The notes: generated by a model not told the origin, from the sequence alone. A stretch of 33,627 bases of DNA from DUZB01 sp964407525 (GCA_964407525.1 CAYOWC010000019.1:1-33627); one strand, 5' to 3'; positions 16,020-24,279 are shown, numbered from the stretch's first letter. Translations and numbers: made by a program.

Positions 16020-16373
16020 TTAGGTCATGGAAATCGCACCTGTTGGACAAAAAACGATGCAGAGCGGACCGTCGTCCTGATCATCGCAAAGGTCGCAGGA
16101 TTCCCTGAGCAGCATCGGTTTTGCAGAGGCATCCGCTTCTTTTTCCGGATCCTGTTCTTCACCGATTCTGTTGATTTCAATGCCCTCGGGGCGGGCGGCC
16201 ACCAAGCTGTCTTCCTCTTTTAAAATCACGCCCACGTAATTCTTTTTCTCACGTCCCCGGTAAGGCACGATACATGATGAAAGAAGGGCGAAGGCGTCGT
16301 CCCGGTGATAACCGCAGGCCAGTTCACAGGCCATGCAGGCGATACATTTTAAAGCGTCGATTTGTATTCCCAT
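16020..16373 (-). CDS. two-cluster [4Fe-4S] ferredoxin-like electron-transfer subunit
   Basis: This is a 117-aa cytosolic protein. CIACMACELAC near the N-terminus (about residues 10-20) and CDLC with C-x3-CP near the C-terminus (about 95-110) each supply parts of [4Fe-4S] sites, as in HycB/AorB-type subunits. An acidic insert lies between them. An upstream in-frame ATG at 16421 exists, but the ATG at 16373 is preferred because GGAGG lies 7 bases before it. The protein is encoded directly upstream of the AOR-like gene and is probably its electron partner. That matters because the AOR-like chain seems to have lost its own cluster ligands. Confidence 0.87.
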   Translation of the reverse strand: MGIQIDALKCIACMACELACGYHRDDAFALLSSCIVPYRGREKKNYVGVILKEEDSLVAARPEGIEINRIGEEQDPEKEADASAKPMLLRESCDLCDDQDDGPLCIVFCPTGAISMT

Positions 16374-16459
16374 AAAAAACCCTCCATAACGAAAAATGGT
16401 GTCCTGTTCGCATAGTCCCATGGCCTTTTAAAAATACGGATCCCTAGAATTTGGCTATA

Positions 16460-16488
16460 TCCATATATGGGGCGATTCAAAAAGTCAA
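16460..16488 (-). promoter_or_regulatory. candidate leftward promoter for the ferredoxin/AOR-like genes
   Basis: Read on the minus strand, TTGACT (16488-16483) is followed after 17 bases by TATGGA (16465-16460). The -35 box is good and the -10 box is a partial match. It lies upstream of the ferredoxin-like gene and next to the AT-rich dyads. Confidence 0.4.
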
Positions 16489-16497
16489 ATAATATTT

Positions 16498-16542
16498 TAT
16501 AATATTTATAATGGTTGCTATATTGTAAATATTATAATATTT
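16498..16542. promoter_or_regulatory. AT-rich operator region with a perfect 16-bp palindrome
   Basis: AAATATTATAATATTT at 16527-16542 is a perfect palindrome. The decamer TATAATATTT occurs twice, at 16498-16507 and 16533-16542, 35 bases apart. The region lies between the two divergent genes and next to both candidate promoters, which fits autoregulation by the adjacent GntR/FadR-type protein. No binding data can be read from sequence. Confidence 0.55.
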
Positions 16543-16545
16543 CGC

Positions 16546-16574
16546 TTGACACGACCTTTTCTTTTTTGTAGTCA
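16546..16574 (+). promoter_or_regulatory. candidate rightward promoter for the GntR-led operon
   Basis: A perfect TTGACA (16546-16551) lies 4 bases after the operator palindrome, with TAGTCA 17 bases further on as a weak -10. The overlap with the operator fits repression by the encoded regulator. Confidence 0.4.
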
Positions 16575-16615
16575 TGTGAAGAAACAAAAACCCGCCTTAA
16601 ATAAAGCAGCTAACT

Positions 16616-17491
16616 ATGTTCAAAACCGCCACTAAATCAGAAAAAGTATCAGATAAAATCATAGCCCAGATCCGGGATGCCATCCTTTCCGGGCAACTCA
16701 AGCCCGGAGATAGACTCGCTTCCGAAAAAGAACTGATGGGGCAATTCGAGGTAAGCAAGGCCACCATGCGGGAAGCCCTTCGAGTCCTAGAGGTCATCGG
16801 GCTGATTGAAATTCGAAAGGGTACCGCAGGCGGTGCCTTCGTGGCAGAAGTGAGTATGAAGACCACTATCCATAGTCTCATCAATTTTATCCATTTTCAA
16901 CCGGTTTCCATCAGGGAAATCACGATGCTCCGTTATCTGATTGAACCGACTGTGGCGCAGGTCGCCGCATCCAGGATAACGGATGAAGATGTATTTAACC
17001 TCAAGAGAATCATCGGTGAAACGATCGATCCCGGCCGATCAGAGCTTTCCAAGGAGATTGGGTTTCATAGGTATCTGGCCAGGATGGCGGGAAACACGCT
17101 TCTCACCCTGATAATTGATTTTATTGATAATCTCCTCAAAGATATAAAAAGCCGCCTGGATCCGGGCCTGCAATTTTACATGGAAGTTCGCGAGGCGCAT
17201 CAGATCATCCTGGAGTGCCTGATACAAAAGGATGGCGTTGCCGCGGGAATTGCTATGTCAAACGATCTTCTGCAGGTGGGTAAACAATTATGCAAGGTGG
17301 ATGACAGTATCCCGTTTGATCCTATGGAATTGATGCAAAATCTTTCTTACAATGATCTTCACCTGGGGCTGAATCGGAAGGCGCGTGTTGTAGCCGATAC
17401 CGACCCCTGCCTTAAAGGGCAAGGGACGTTGATAAGAAGGATAGGATCTGGAAAGCTATGTCTTTTTGTCGATGGAGACAGTAAACCATAA
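16616..17491 (+). CDS. GntR/FadR-family transcriptional regulator
   Basis: This 291-aa regulator has a winged helix-turn-helix domain at residues 1-80 (GQLKPGDRLASEKELMGQF, SKATMREALRVLEVIGLIEI, KGTAGGAFV), followed by an all-helical FCD ligand-binding domain to about residue 235. The histidine/aspartate residues of the domain (RYLIEPTVAQVAA, GFHRYLARMAGN, REAHQIIL) fit metal-dependent acid-sensing FCD proteins. A C-terminal tail of about 50 residues, rich in arginine, leucine and aspartate, is not usual for FadR proteins. It stands divergent from the AOR-like genes and directly upstream of the aldehyde dehydrogenase, and probably controls both. The initiation ATG has no clear ribosome-binding site. 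Confidence 0.88.
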   Translation: MFKTATKSEKVSDKIIAQIRDAILSGQLKPGDRLASEKELMGQFEVSKATMREALRVLEVIGLIEIRKGTAGGAFVAEVSMKTTIHSLINFIHFQPVSIREITMLRYLIEPTVAQVAASRITDEDVFNLKRIIGETIDPGRSELSKEIGFHRYLARMAGNTLLTLIIDFIDNLLKDIKSRLDPGLQFYMEVREAHQIILECLIQKDGVAAGIAMSNDLLQVGKQLCKVDDSIPFDPMELMQNLSYNDLHLGLNRKARVVADTDPCLKGQGTLIRRIGSGKLCLFVDGDSKP

Positions 17492-17546
17492 ATATGCATG
17501 TGGGTCGGTGCTATTGGTATCAACTATATAATTAAGGAGAATGAAA

Positions 17547-19085
17547 ATGCCTGAAGAACCAAAAAAACTGAAATATTGTGTTGGTGGTCAATGGCTGGAG
17601 TCGAAAACCGAAAAATACATGGATTGTTATAACCCTTCTACCGGGGAGATCATTGCAAAGGCACCGTGCTGTACCTCGGAGGAAGTGGAATCCGCTATCG
17701 CAGCCGCAAAGGCGGCCTTTCCCGAATGGTCTGAAACCCCTGCCGCAAAGCGTGTTCAGGTTCTTTACAAGATGAAAGCACTTGTGGATAAACACCTCGA
17801 AGAATTGACGCATCTCCTGTGTAAAGAAGAGGGGAAAAACTGGAGGGAGTCCATGGGGGATGTTCTCAAGGTGAATGAGGTTGTGGAATTTGCCTGTGGT
17901 ATTCCCCACTTGATGAAAGGCGTCTCGGGTATGAACGTGAGCGTAGGCTACGACACGGTCATGTACAATGAACCTCTTGGTGTTTTTGCAGGAATCGCTC
18001 CCTGGAACTTTCCGGCTATGATTCCCCATGGCTGGATGACGCCTCTCTGTATTGCGACGGGAAACACCATTGTACTTAAGGCGGCCAGTTTTGTTCCCGA
18101 GACTTCCATGCGGCTGCTGGAGCTCTGGCAGGAAGCCGGCCTTCCGGACGGGGTGATTAATCTGGTAACCACGAGCCGCAATGAAGCGGAGATTCTCCTG
18201 AGACACCCTGACATCAAGGGTGTGTCCTTTGTGGGCTCAACCAAAGTCGGTAAACATATCTATGCTACAGCGAGTGCCAATGGGAAAAGAGTCCAGGCGT
18301 TGACCGAGGCCAAGAATCATGCCATGGTTTTGAGAGACTGCAAGTTGGAGAGAACCGCGAGAGGAATCATCAATGCCTATTGCGGGTGTGCAGGGGCCCG
18401 ATGCATGGCTTGCCCGGTGATTGTGGTGGAAGAGTGTATTGCTGACGAACTCATTGGGTTGCTCAAGAAATTCGTGGCTGAAATGACGTTGGGTCCAGCC
18501 TATGATCCTGAAACCGGCATGGGACCCATCATGAATGAAGGACACCTGAAGTTTGTGACGGACTGGATCGAGAAAGGGATTGAAGAAGGCGCTGAACTCG
18601 TTGTGGATGGAAGAAATCCTGTAGTTCCGGGATACGAAAATGGATTTTATCTTGCACCCACTATTTTTGATCATGTGACGGAAGAGATGTCCGTAGGCCG
18701 TAAGGAGATTTTCGGGCCGGTCCTTTGCGTTAAGAGGGTGAAAGATTTCGAAGAAGGGCTTGCTATTATGAACGCCAGCCCTTTTGCCAACGGTTCCGTT
18801 ATCTACACACAGAATGGCTATTATGCCCGAGAATTCTCCAAGAGAAGCGATGCGGGAATGGTGGGAATCAATGTGGGCATTCCAGTTCCCCTTGGAATTT
18901 TTGGATTCACCGGCCATAAGGATTCTTTTTTTGGTGATCTTCACGTAATGGGAATGGACGGCATCCGTTTTTATACGGAACAGAAAAATGTGACCGCGAC
19001 CTGGTTTCCCGAAGATTCGGAAGTGACCGGAAAAGTGGATACGTGGGACGGAACCATCTCTTCCATGCCGGTTGAATCCAAATAA
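17547..19085 (+). CDS. CoA-acylating (methyl)malonate-semialdehyde dehydrogenase-like aldehyde dehydrogenase
   Basis: This 512-aa protein of the aldehyde dehydrogenase superfamily is closest in motif to MmsA/IolA/DddC. GIAPWNFPAMIP (about 149-160) and FVGSTKVGK (about 229-237) bind NAD. The nucleophile is C286 in GARCMAC. The position equivalent to the catalytic glutamate of ordinary aldehyde dehydrogenases is in ALTEAKNHAMV, which has the AKNH pattern of the CoA-dependent branch. It therefore probably makes an acyl-CoA and, in the malonate-semialdehyde case, CO2. AAGGAG lies one base before an ATG at 17541 but 7 before the ATG at 17547, so the latter is chosen. It probably opens the catabolic operon. 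Confidence 0.88.
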   Translation: MPEEPKKLKYCVGGQWLESKTEKYMDCYNPSTGEIIAKAPCCTSEEVESAIAAAKAAFPEWSETPAAKRVQVLYKMKALVDKHLEELTHLLCKEEGKNWRESMGDVLKVNEVVEFACGIPHLMKGVSGMNVSVGYDTVMYNEPLGVFAGIAPWNFPAMIPHGWMTPLCIATGNTIVLKAASFVPETSMRLLELWQEAGLPDGVINLVTTSRNEAEILLRHPDIKGVSFVGSTKVGKHIYATASANGKRVQALTEAKNHAMVLRDCKLERTARGIINAYCGCAGARCMACPVIVVEECIADELIGLLKKFVAEMTLGPAYDPETGMGPIMNEGHLKFVTDWIEKGIEEGAELVVDGRNPVVPGYENGFYLAPTIFDHVTEEMSVGRKEIFGPVLCVKRVKDFEEGLAIMNASPFANGSVIYTQNGYYAREFSKRSDAGMVGINVGIPVPLGIFGFTGHKDSFFGDLHVMGMDGIRFYTEQKNVTATWFPEDSEVTGKVDTWDGTISSMPVESK

Positions 19086-19148
19086 TTGCGGAAAGCCGAT
19101 AGCATTGCCAATCGCACAGGTTGAAAACATTTACGGAGGGTGTGTTCG

Positions 19149-20579
19149 ATGGTTGCTGAGGGAAAAAACAGGATTTTAGAAGAACTCGTTTCTATTGTTG
19201 GAAAGGAGAATGCCACGGCGGAAAAGCATATTCGCTATGCCTATTCCTACGACCTTTCCTTTGTGAAACCGAAACTGCCGGACTATGTGGTGATGGCCAC
19301 AACAGTGGAACAGGTCCAGGGGGTTATGAAGCTTGCGAACCGGGAGAAAATCCCGGTGGTACCGTTTACGGCGGGGTCCAATATCGGCGGGTTATGTATT
19401 CCCGAAAGAGGGGGGATTCTGCTGGATTTAAAACGCATGAACCAGATTATCAGAATCGATGTGGAATCCCATTATGCTGTCATTGAGCCCGGGGTATCTC
19501 ATGCCCAGTTGGCTATGGAATTGTACAAGCATAACCTGAGATGGAGCTGGCCCGTGGGGCCGCCATCCGCTTCGGTATCTTCAAACGCCCTTTGCCACGG
19601 TATCGGTGGACTCAGCGGTCGATATGGCCTCAACAGCGAGGAAATTACCAGCATGGAAGTGGTGTTGCCGACCGGTGAGCTCGTTCGCGTCGGTTCCTGC
19701 GCCATTCAGGAAGATTCCTGGCACAGCGTGCTGCCGTTGCCACAGTTGGACGGTTTGTTTAAGGGATGGTTGGGAACCAGCGGCGTTGTAACAAAAATGG
19801 GCGTTCGAGTGCATCCCATTCCGCCTCTTCTCAAGGTGTTTACTGTGTCAACCCATACCCTTGAGGATATGACTTCCTATATGGTCAATTTGGGAAATTA
19901 TGAGATCTGTGATGACCTTACGGCGGTATCCTGGTGGCTGAGCCAGGTTCCCATTCCATATCCCTATATACCCAAACCGGATGCTGCACCGGAGTGGTAT
20001 TGTTTCGGAACTACTTTTTCCTGGACGGAGAAGGAAAAGGAAGCCCGTGAAGAGATCTGGCAGAATGTTCTGGAAGAAGAACAGAAAAAAGGAACGTCCA
20101 TAAAATATGCTGACTATCCCGAGGAAGCTTTGAAAGCCCGGACCCAGTTGCCGAGCCAGATTGTGGGCTCCACCAAGAATTATACCAAAATGGCAGGCGG
20201 AGGCATTTCGTGGCCCGGTACCTTTACGCCGGCCAACAAGTGGGCTCCTGTTTATGACAAGTGGAAAGAGATACTGATTGATCATAAGCTATCTCCGTCC
20301 GTTCGGGCTACCAATTACCGGGGTGTACACTACGGCATGCTCAGGGCAATGATTCCATTTAACAAAAAGAGCCCGGAAGAGACGGAAAACGCCAGGCAGG
20401 CCATTGTGGAGTGCCTGAAAGTGGACCTCGATGCCGGTGGCATTCCCTATAAGCCTCCGGTCGATTTTGCCGAGGAAATCAATAGGCGGGCGCATCCTGG
20501 ATATCTGTCCCTGTTGAAACAGGTAAAAAATATGCTGGATCCCAATGACATTATGAATTCAGGAAAATTTGGCATATGA
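19149..20579 (+). CDS. FAD-linked oxidoreductase (VAO/GlcD-like)
   Basis: This is a 476-aa flavoprotein. Residues about 55-215 form the FAD-binding PCMH-type domain: VPFTAGSNIGGLCIPERGG and AVIEPGVSHAQLAMEL, with GIGGLSGRYG and GTSGVVTKMGVRVH. The C-terminal half is the FAD-oxidase C domain, ending LDPNDIMNSGKFGI. The family oxidises hydroxy acids, D-lactate, glycolate or (in the VAO branch) p-alkyl phenols and phenol ethers. Here the acceptor is probably the CCG-domain Fe-S protein encoded 31 bases downstream. The frame starts with GTG at 19140, but the ATG at 19149 is preferred, with GGAGGG 8 bases ahead. The substrate is not readable. Confidence 0.88.
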   Translation: MVAEGKNRILEELVSIVGKENATAEKHIRYAYSYDLSFVKPKLPDYVVMATTVEQVQGVMKLANREKIPVVPFTAGSNIGGLCIPERGGILLDLKRMNQIIRIDVESHYAVIEPGVSHAQLAMELYKHNLRWSWPVGPPSASVSSNALCHGIGGLSGRYGLNSEEITSMEVVLPTGELVRVGSCAIQEDSWHSVLPLPQLDGLFKGWLGTSGVVTKMGVRVHPIPPLLKVFTVSTHTLEDMTSYMVNLGNYEICDDLTAVSWWLSQVPIPYPYIPKPDAAPEWYCFGTTFSWTEKEKEAREEIWQNVLEEEQKKGTSIKYADYPEEALKARTQLPSQIVGSTKNYTKMAGGGISWPGTFTPANKWAPVYDKWKEILIDHKLSPSVRATNYRGVHYGMLRAMIPFNKKSPEETENARQAIVECLKVDLDAGGIPYKPPVDFAEEINRRAHPGYLSLLKQVKNMLDPNDIMNSGKFGI

Positions 20580-20610
20580 CCCTTAAATTTTAGACTTTAT
20601 GGAGGTCAGT

Positions 20611-21921
20611 ATGGAATGGGACATATCCACTCTTGAAGAGTTGGAAGATAAGATATGGAGATGTACGGCCTGCGGTAACTGCAAAACCGCCTATAAGTTT
20701 GGTCCCCCCCCTGAATTCGGTGAAATATGCCCGGCCGGGGTGGAATTTGGCTTTGATGGCATGATGGCATCCAAAGGAAAAATTGCGTTTGCCAGGGGCA
20801 TCCTGGATGGTCAACTGGAATGGACGGACAGCTTCCTGGATGCTATTTATAAATGCACCGTGTGCGGAGGGTGCCAGAACCAATGTGAATTGGACCACAA
20901 GCCTTTTATTCCGGAAATCATTGAGGCTATGAGAAGGAAGGCCGTAAGTGACGGAGTGGGGCCTATGCCTGCCCAGAGAAAAATAACCCAGTCGTTGAGG
21001 GATTACAATAATCCGTACCAGGGCCCCAGAAGGGTTCGAACCGACTGGACCCGTCCGTTTAAGAAAGCCAAAAAACCCATTAAAAATATAAACAAAAAAC
21101 CGGCGGAGATTCTTTATTATGTAGGATGTACGGGCGCTTTCAATCTGCCCGCGAGAGGGGTGCCGACGGCGACGGCTTCCATCTTCCAAAAGCTGGGGCT
21201 GGACTTTGGGATCCTGGGGGAGAATGAAATCTGTTGCGGTTCCACGGCCATGAGAATTGGGGATGCCGAGGAATTCAAACGGGTGGCGGAAGCGAACCTG
21301 GAAATGTTTCACCGGCTCCATGAAGAAAAGGGCGTCAACACGATTGTTTCATCCTGCGCCGGTTGCTACCGTGCCATAAAGAAGGATTATATCCTCGCTG
21401 CGGATTATGACAAAATGATGGAGGGAATTCGGGTCGTTCATACGGTGGACTTGCTCAATGACCTGTTTAAAGAGGGCAAGCTCAAGTTTACCGGTGAACT
21501 GCCCTTGAAGGTGACCTATCACGACCCCTGTCATACGGGCAGGCACCTGAATAAATTTGAGGTGGATGAAGACGGAACCAAACTTTGGAAAGGGGCTTAT
21601 GTGGGTGTCGATGAGGGAGAGTGTCTCTACGATGTGCCCAGGGATATGCTCAAGGCGATTCCCGGCATCGAATTAACGGAGATGGAGCGGATTCGGGATA
21701 ACTCTTACTGCTGCGGCGGAGGCGGGGGCGTCATGACCGGATATGGGGACTGGGCTGCCAAGAATGCTTCAAAGCGGATCGAAGAAGGGATGAGGACCGG
21801 GGCTGACAAAATGGTCTCCATCTGCCCGTTCTGTCACTACAATCTCAATGAGGGCGCCAAACGAATCAGCAGTGATATGGAGCTGGTTGACCTGGTAGAA
21901 CTGATTGATCAGGTCATATAA
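20611..21921 (+). CDS. CCG-domain Fe-S protein, partner of the FAD oxidase
   Basis: This is a 436-aa protein of the HdrD/GlcF family. An N-terminal cluster motif CTACGNC is followed after a 15-residue insert by CPAG, so the first ferredoxin motif is stretched. The second is CTVCGGCQNQC. Two CCG domains follow: YVGCTGAFN with CCGSTAMRIGD and CAGCYRAIKK, then YHDPCHTGRH with CCGGGGG and CPFCHYNL. It shares a linker (DYNNPYQGPRRVRTDWTRP) with the membrane-linked protein at 8751-10189, so the two are paralogues. It probably takes electrons from the FAD oxidase. The start at 20611 has GGAGG 5 bases ahead, and an ATG at 20599 overlaps that site and is rejected. Confidence 0.9.
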   Translation: MEWDISTLEELEDKIWRCTACGNCKTAYKFGPPPEFGEICPAGVEFGFDGMMASKGKIAFARGILDGQLEWTDSFLDAIYKCTVCGGCQNQCELDHKPFIPEIIEAMRRKAVSDGVGPMPAQRKITQSLRDYNNPYQGPRRVRTDWTRPFKKAKKPIKNINKKPAEILYYVGCTGAFNLPARGVPTATASIFQKLGLDFGILGENEICCGSTAMRIGDAEEFKRVAEANLEMFHRLHEEKGVNTIVSSCAGCYRAIKKDYILAADYDKMMEGIRVVHTVDLLNDLFKEGKLKFTGELPLKVTYHDPCHTGRHLNKFEVDEDGTKLWKGAYVGVDEGECLYDVPRDMLKAIPGIELTEMERIRDNSYCCGGGGGVMTGYGDWAAKNASKRIEEGMRTGADKMVSICPFCHYNLNEGAKRISSDMELVDLVELIDQVI

Positions 21922-21924
21922 GTG

Positions 21925-21952
21925 TCTGAATCACGCCAAGCCGTGATTCAGA
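21925..21952. terminator. stem-loop after the oxidase/Fe-S genes
   Basis: TCTGAATCACG and CGTGATTCAGA form a perfect 11-bp stem with a 6-base loop just after the CCG-domain gene stop. No T-run follows, so it may be a weak terminator or an RNA-stabilising 3' hairpin separating the redox genes from the transporter genes. Confidence 0.55.
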
Positions 21953-21957
21953 AACGA

Positions 21958-21985
21958 TTGCGGGTTGCGGAATGCGGATTGCAGA
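21958..21985. repeat. heptamer tandem repeat, TTGCGGA-like units
   Basis: Four units of 7 bases (TTGCGGG, TTGCGGA and two copies with one or two changes) run without a break after the stem-loop. The remaining spacer up to 22098 holds an unpaired GGGAGGTGAT near 22022, but no start codon at a suitable distance. Confidence 0.65.
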
Positions 21986-22098
21986 ATGATTAAAACGACT
22001 CACTATGACTATAACGAATTAGGGAGGTGATAAACGAACCGTTCTGAGTGGAATCTGGTTTTCTTAACTACGACTTTTGGGTAAGAGGAGGATGAAAG

Positions 22099-23289
22099 AT
22101 GAAAAAGGCGTTGAAAATTTGTCTCTTGGGAGTCATTGCTGGAATTCTTTTGTGTTCACCAATAAACGCAGTCGCAGAGGATCCGGTAAAAATCGGAGTG
22201 CTCGTTCCCCTCTCAGGTATCGTCGCCCAGGGTGGTGAAGAAATGAAGATGGGAATCCAGATGGCCGCACAAGATAAGAAGACCGTTCTTGGTCGTCCCA
22301 TTGAACTCATCGTTGAAGATACGCGTGTGAAACCCCCTGTAGCCGTAAGCAAGGCTGAAAAATTGGTTTTCAAGGATGGTTGCAAGGCCCTGATCGGTGT
22401 TTTCTCGAGCGGCGTTGGGCTTGCTCTCGCCAAAAACATCAATAAACTGAATGTCCCCTTTCTATCGACGCACGTCATGACAACCGCATTTTATGGTTTG
22501 AATCCCCTGGTTTTTCGAAGCGGGCAGCTTGCCAACGACCAGACGGCAGTTGGAAATGTAAAGGGTATCCTGGCAACCCCCGATCTCAAAAACAGAAGCT
22601 ATTATGTCCTGGTGCATGATTATGCATGGGGGCATGACGCCGCAAGACGTTTCATCGCTTTGGCCAAGGAAAACGGAATCAAAGTGGTTAACGAGGATTT
22701 TGACAAGGCGCCCATAAAAACCAAGGACTGGTCTTCGTATATCAGTAAGATTAAAGCCTCCGGCGCAGACGGCGTGTATATCGCTCTGATTACGAATGTT
22801 ATCCCGGTTTTTGCGAAACAGGCCTATGATTTTGGCATTCAGAAATATGCCAGGATCGTTTCAGGCGCAGCTCCCGGTCCTGTTGAACTTGAGGCGGGGG
22901 GAAAAGCGTGCATTGGCATCTTCGGAACTTCCGACTGGTGTTGGGATGTAAACACACCAAAATCCGATAAATGGGAAGGGGAATTCTGGAAAAGATTTAA
23001 TACCATTCCTTCCGATGCCGCCTGCCACAGCTATGTGGGCGCCATGAATCTTTTTAACGCCATTGAAAAAGCGGGGAGCACCGATCCTCAGAAGATCGCA
23101 GCTGCTCTTCGCGGGATAAGCTTTGATGGGCCGTATGGGGTGGTGCGCATTTCGGCAAAAGATAATTGCATGAGAAATGACGCCGTTCTTACGGAAACAA
23201 CCCTTGCTCCCGGAAATCCTTACGGGGCAAAAATATATATGAAGGTCATCCATACTTTTTCCGCAAAAGAATTGGGACCACCTGAATAG
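22099..23289 (+). CDS. Liv-type ABC transporter substrate-binding protein
   Basis: This is a 396-aa periplasmic protein. The signal peptide (MKKALKICLLGVIAGILL, cleaved near AVA-ED) leads to VKIGVLVPLSGIVAQGGEEM, the typical opening of LivK/amide-binding type-1 periplasmic proteins. GCKALIGVFSSGVGLALA and YYVLVHDYAWGHDAARRF are the expected cleft regions. AGGAGG is correctly placed. Proteins of this family bind branched-chain amino acids, amides, urea, or aromatic acids. In this operon the ligand is probably the methylated substrate of the downstream methyltransferases. The gene is separated from the permeases by a strong intergenic hairpin. Confidence 0.92.
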   Translation: MKKALKICLLGVIAGILLCSPINAVAEDPVKIGVLVPLSGIVAQGGEEMKMGIQMAAQDKKTVLGRPIELIVEDTRVKPPVAVSKAEKLVFKDGCKALIGVFSSGVGLALAKNINKLNVPFLSTHVMTTAFYGLNPLVFRSGQLANDQTAVGNVKGILATPDLKNRSYYVLVHDYAWGHDAARRFIALAKENGIKVVNEDFDKAPIKTKDWSSYISKIKASGADGVYIALITNVIPVFAKQAYDFGIQKYARIVSGAAPGPVELEAGGKACIGIFGTSDWCWDVNTPKSDKWEGEFWKRFNTIPSDAACHSYVGAMNLFNAIEKAGSTDPQKIAAALRGISFDGPYGVVRISAKDNCMRNDAVLTETTLAPGNPYGAKIYMKVIHTFSAKELGPPE

Positions 23290-23293
23290 GAGG

Positions 23294-23378
23294 TTTCGTT
23301 CATCATTTATCAGCGACTCGCGGATGTTTTCCACGGGTCGCTGATAAACCACCTGGCCTTGGATTTTTCTGAACGAAA
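23294..23378. promoter_or_regulatory. nested intergenic hairpin between transporter SBP and permease genes
   Basis: An outer stem, TTTCGTTCA (23294-23302) with TGAACGAAA (23370-23378), encloses a long inner stem of about 19 pairs (23306-23324 with 23330-23348, 17 of 19 Watson-Crick, one wobble, one mismatch; TTTATCAGCGAC on the left). Such structures commonly protect the upstream mRNA or partially stop transcription so that binding protein is made in excess. It is not a terminator with a U-tract. Confidence 0.6.
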
Positions 23379-23399
23379 ACATCATTTTGAGGAATAAAT

Positions 23400-24278
23400 A
23401 TGGGCGGGGCACTTGGAACTTCTGTTGACATCATACTCAACAGCCTTGTTCTGGGCGGTGTGTTTCTGATTGTTGCCATCGGCCTGAACATTATCTATGG
23501 GCTAAGCCGCGTGATGAACCTTGCCCACGGTTCCCTCTACGCGTTTGGCGCCTATGCAGGGTACACTCTTGTATCCCTCGGGCTCAACTTTTTTGTGGCG
23601 TTGTTAGTAGCACCGCTCATTATTGCCGTTGTGGGAGTTGTTATCGAGCGGGTCATTATCTCTCCTGTACGGAAAAGATCGATCGTATATACCCTGATTC
23701 TTACGTATGGGCTCATGTTCTACCTTGATGGCCTCATTAAATATTTTTGGGGAAATGAGCCCCGTTTTATCGAACTTCCTGCCTTTTTGAGACAAACAGT
23801 TCCCATTGCCGGAACCCATTACCCTGTTTTCAGACTCGCAACTCTTTTTATCACCGCCTTGACCATGATCGGGCTGATGCTTTTCCTCGGGAAAACAAAG
23901 GTGGGGCTTATCCTCCGTGCGGCAAGCAGCATTCCAGAAATGGTTTCGTGTCTTGGCATAAACATGACCTATGTTCACGTGGGCGCCTTCGCGTTGGGAT
24001 GCTTTTTGGCCGGAATAGCAGGGGTTATCGCGGGGCCACTCTATACGATAGATCCCATTATGGGGCATGAGATGCTTCTGAGTTCTTTCGTGGTGATTGT
24101 TATTGGAGGTTTGGGTAGCCTTCGGGGTGCTGTTCTGGCGGCCCTGCTCATCGGCGTTGTCCAGACCCTGACGGAGTTTTTTATCACGGATCTTGCCATG
24201 GTTATCGTCTACATGATGATGGCTGTTATTCTTGCATTTATGCCGCGTGGGCTCCTTGGAGAAGGAAGGTTTGAATAA
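23400..24278 (+). CDS. livH: Liv-type ABC transporter permease
   Basis: This is a 292-aa inner-membrane permease with about eight hydrophobic segments, beginning with ILNSLVLGGVFLIVAIGLNIIYGL and the family motif RVMNLAHGSLYAFGAY. The cytoplasmic loop KTKVGLILRAASSIPEMVSCLGIN contacts the ATPases, and VVIVIGGLGSLRGAVLAALLIG is the expected late segment. It pairs with the LivM-type permease starting 2 bases after its stop. Confidence 0.93.
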   Translation: MGGALGTSVDIILNSLVLGGVFLIVAIGLNIIYGLSRVMNLAHGSLYAFGAYAGYTLVSLGLNFFVALLVAPLIIAVVGVVIERVIISPVRKRSIVYTLILTYGLMFYLDGLIKYFWGNEPRFIELPAFLRQTVPIAGTHYPVFRLATLFITALTMIGLMLFLGKTKVGLILRAASSIPEMVSCLGINMTYVHVGAFALGCFLAGIAGVIAGPLYTIDPIMGHEMLLSSFVVIVIGGLGSLRGAVLAALLIGVVQTLTEFFITDLAMVIVYMMMAVILAFMPRGLLGEGRFE

Positions 24279-24279
24279 T

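Noticed and set aside
17532..18206. 224-residue open frame on the minus strand
   Set aside because: It is antisense to the aldehyde dehydrogenase, with no family motif.
18237..19130. 297-residue open frame on the minus strand
   Set aside because: It is antisense to the aldehyde dehydrogenase and has no domain or ribosome-binding site.
21925..21952. Perfect stem-loop as a strong intrinsic terminator
   Set aside because: No U-tract follows, so only a weak terminator or stabilising role is claimed.
22022..22047. Orphan GGGAGGTGAT ribosome-binding-site-like sequence
   Set aside because: No ATG, GTG or TTG lies at a useful distance with a frame of any length; the true start of the transporter gene has its own site at 22087-22092.
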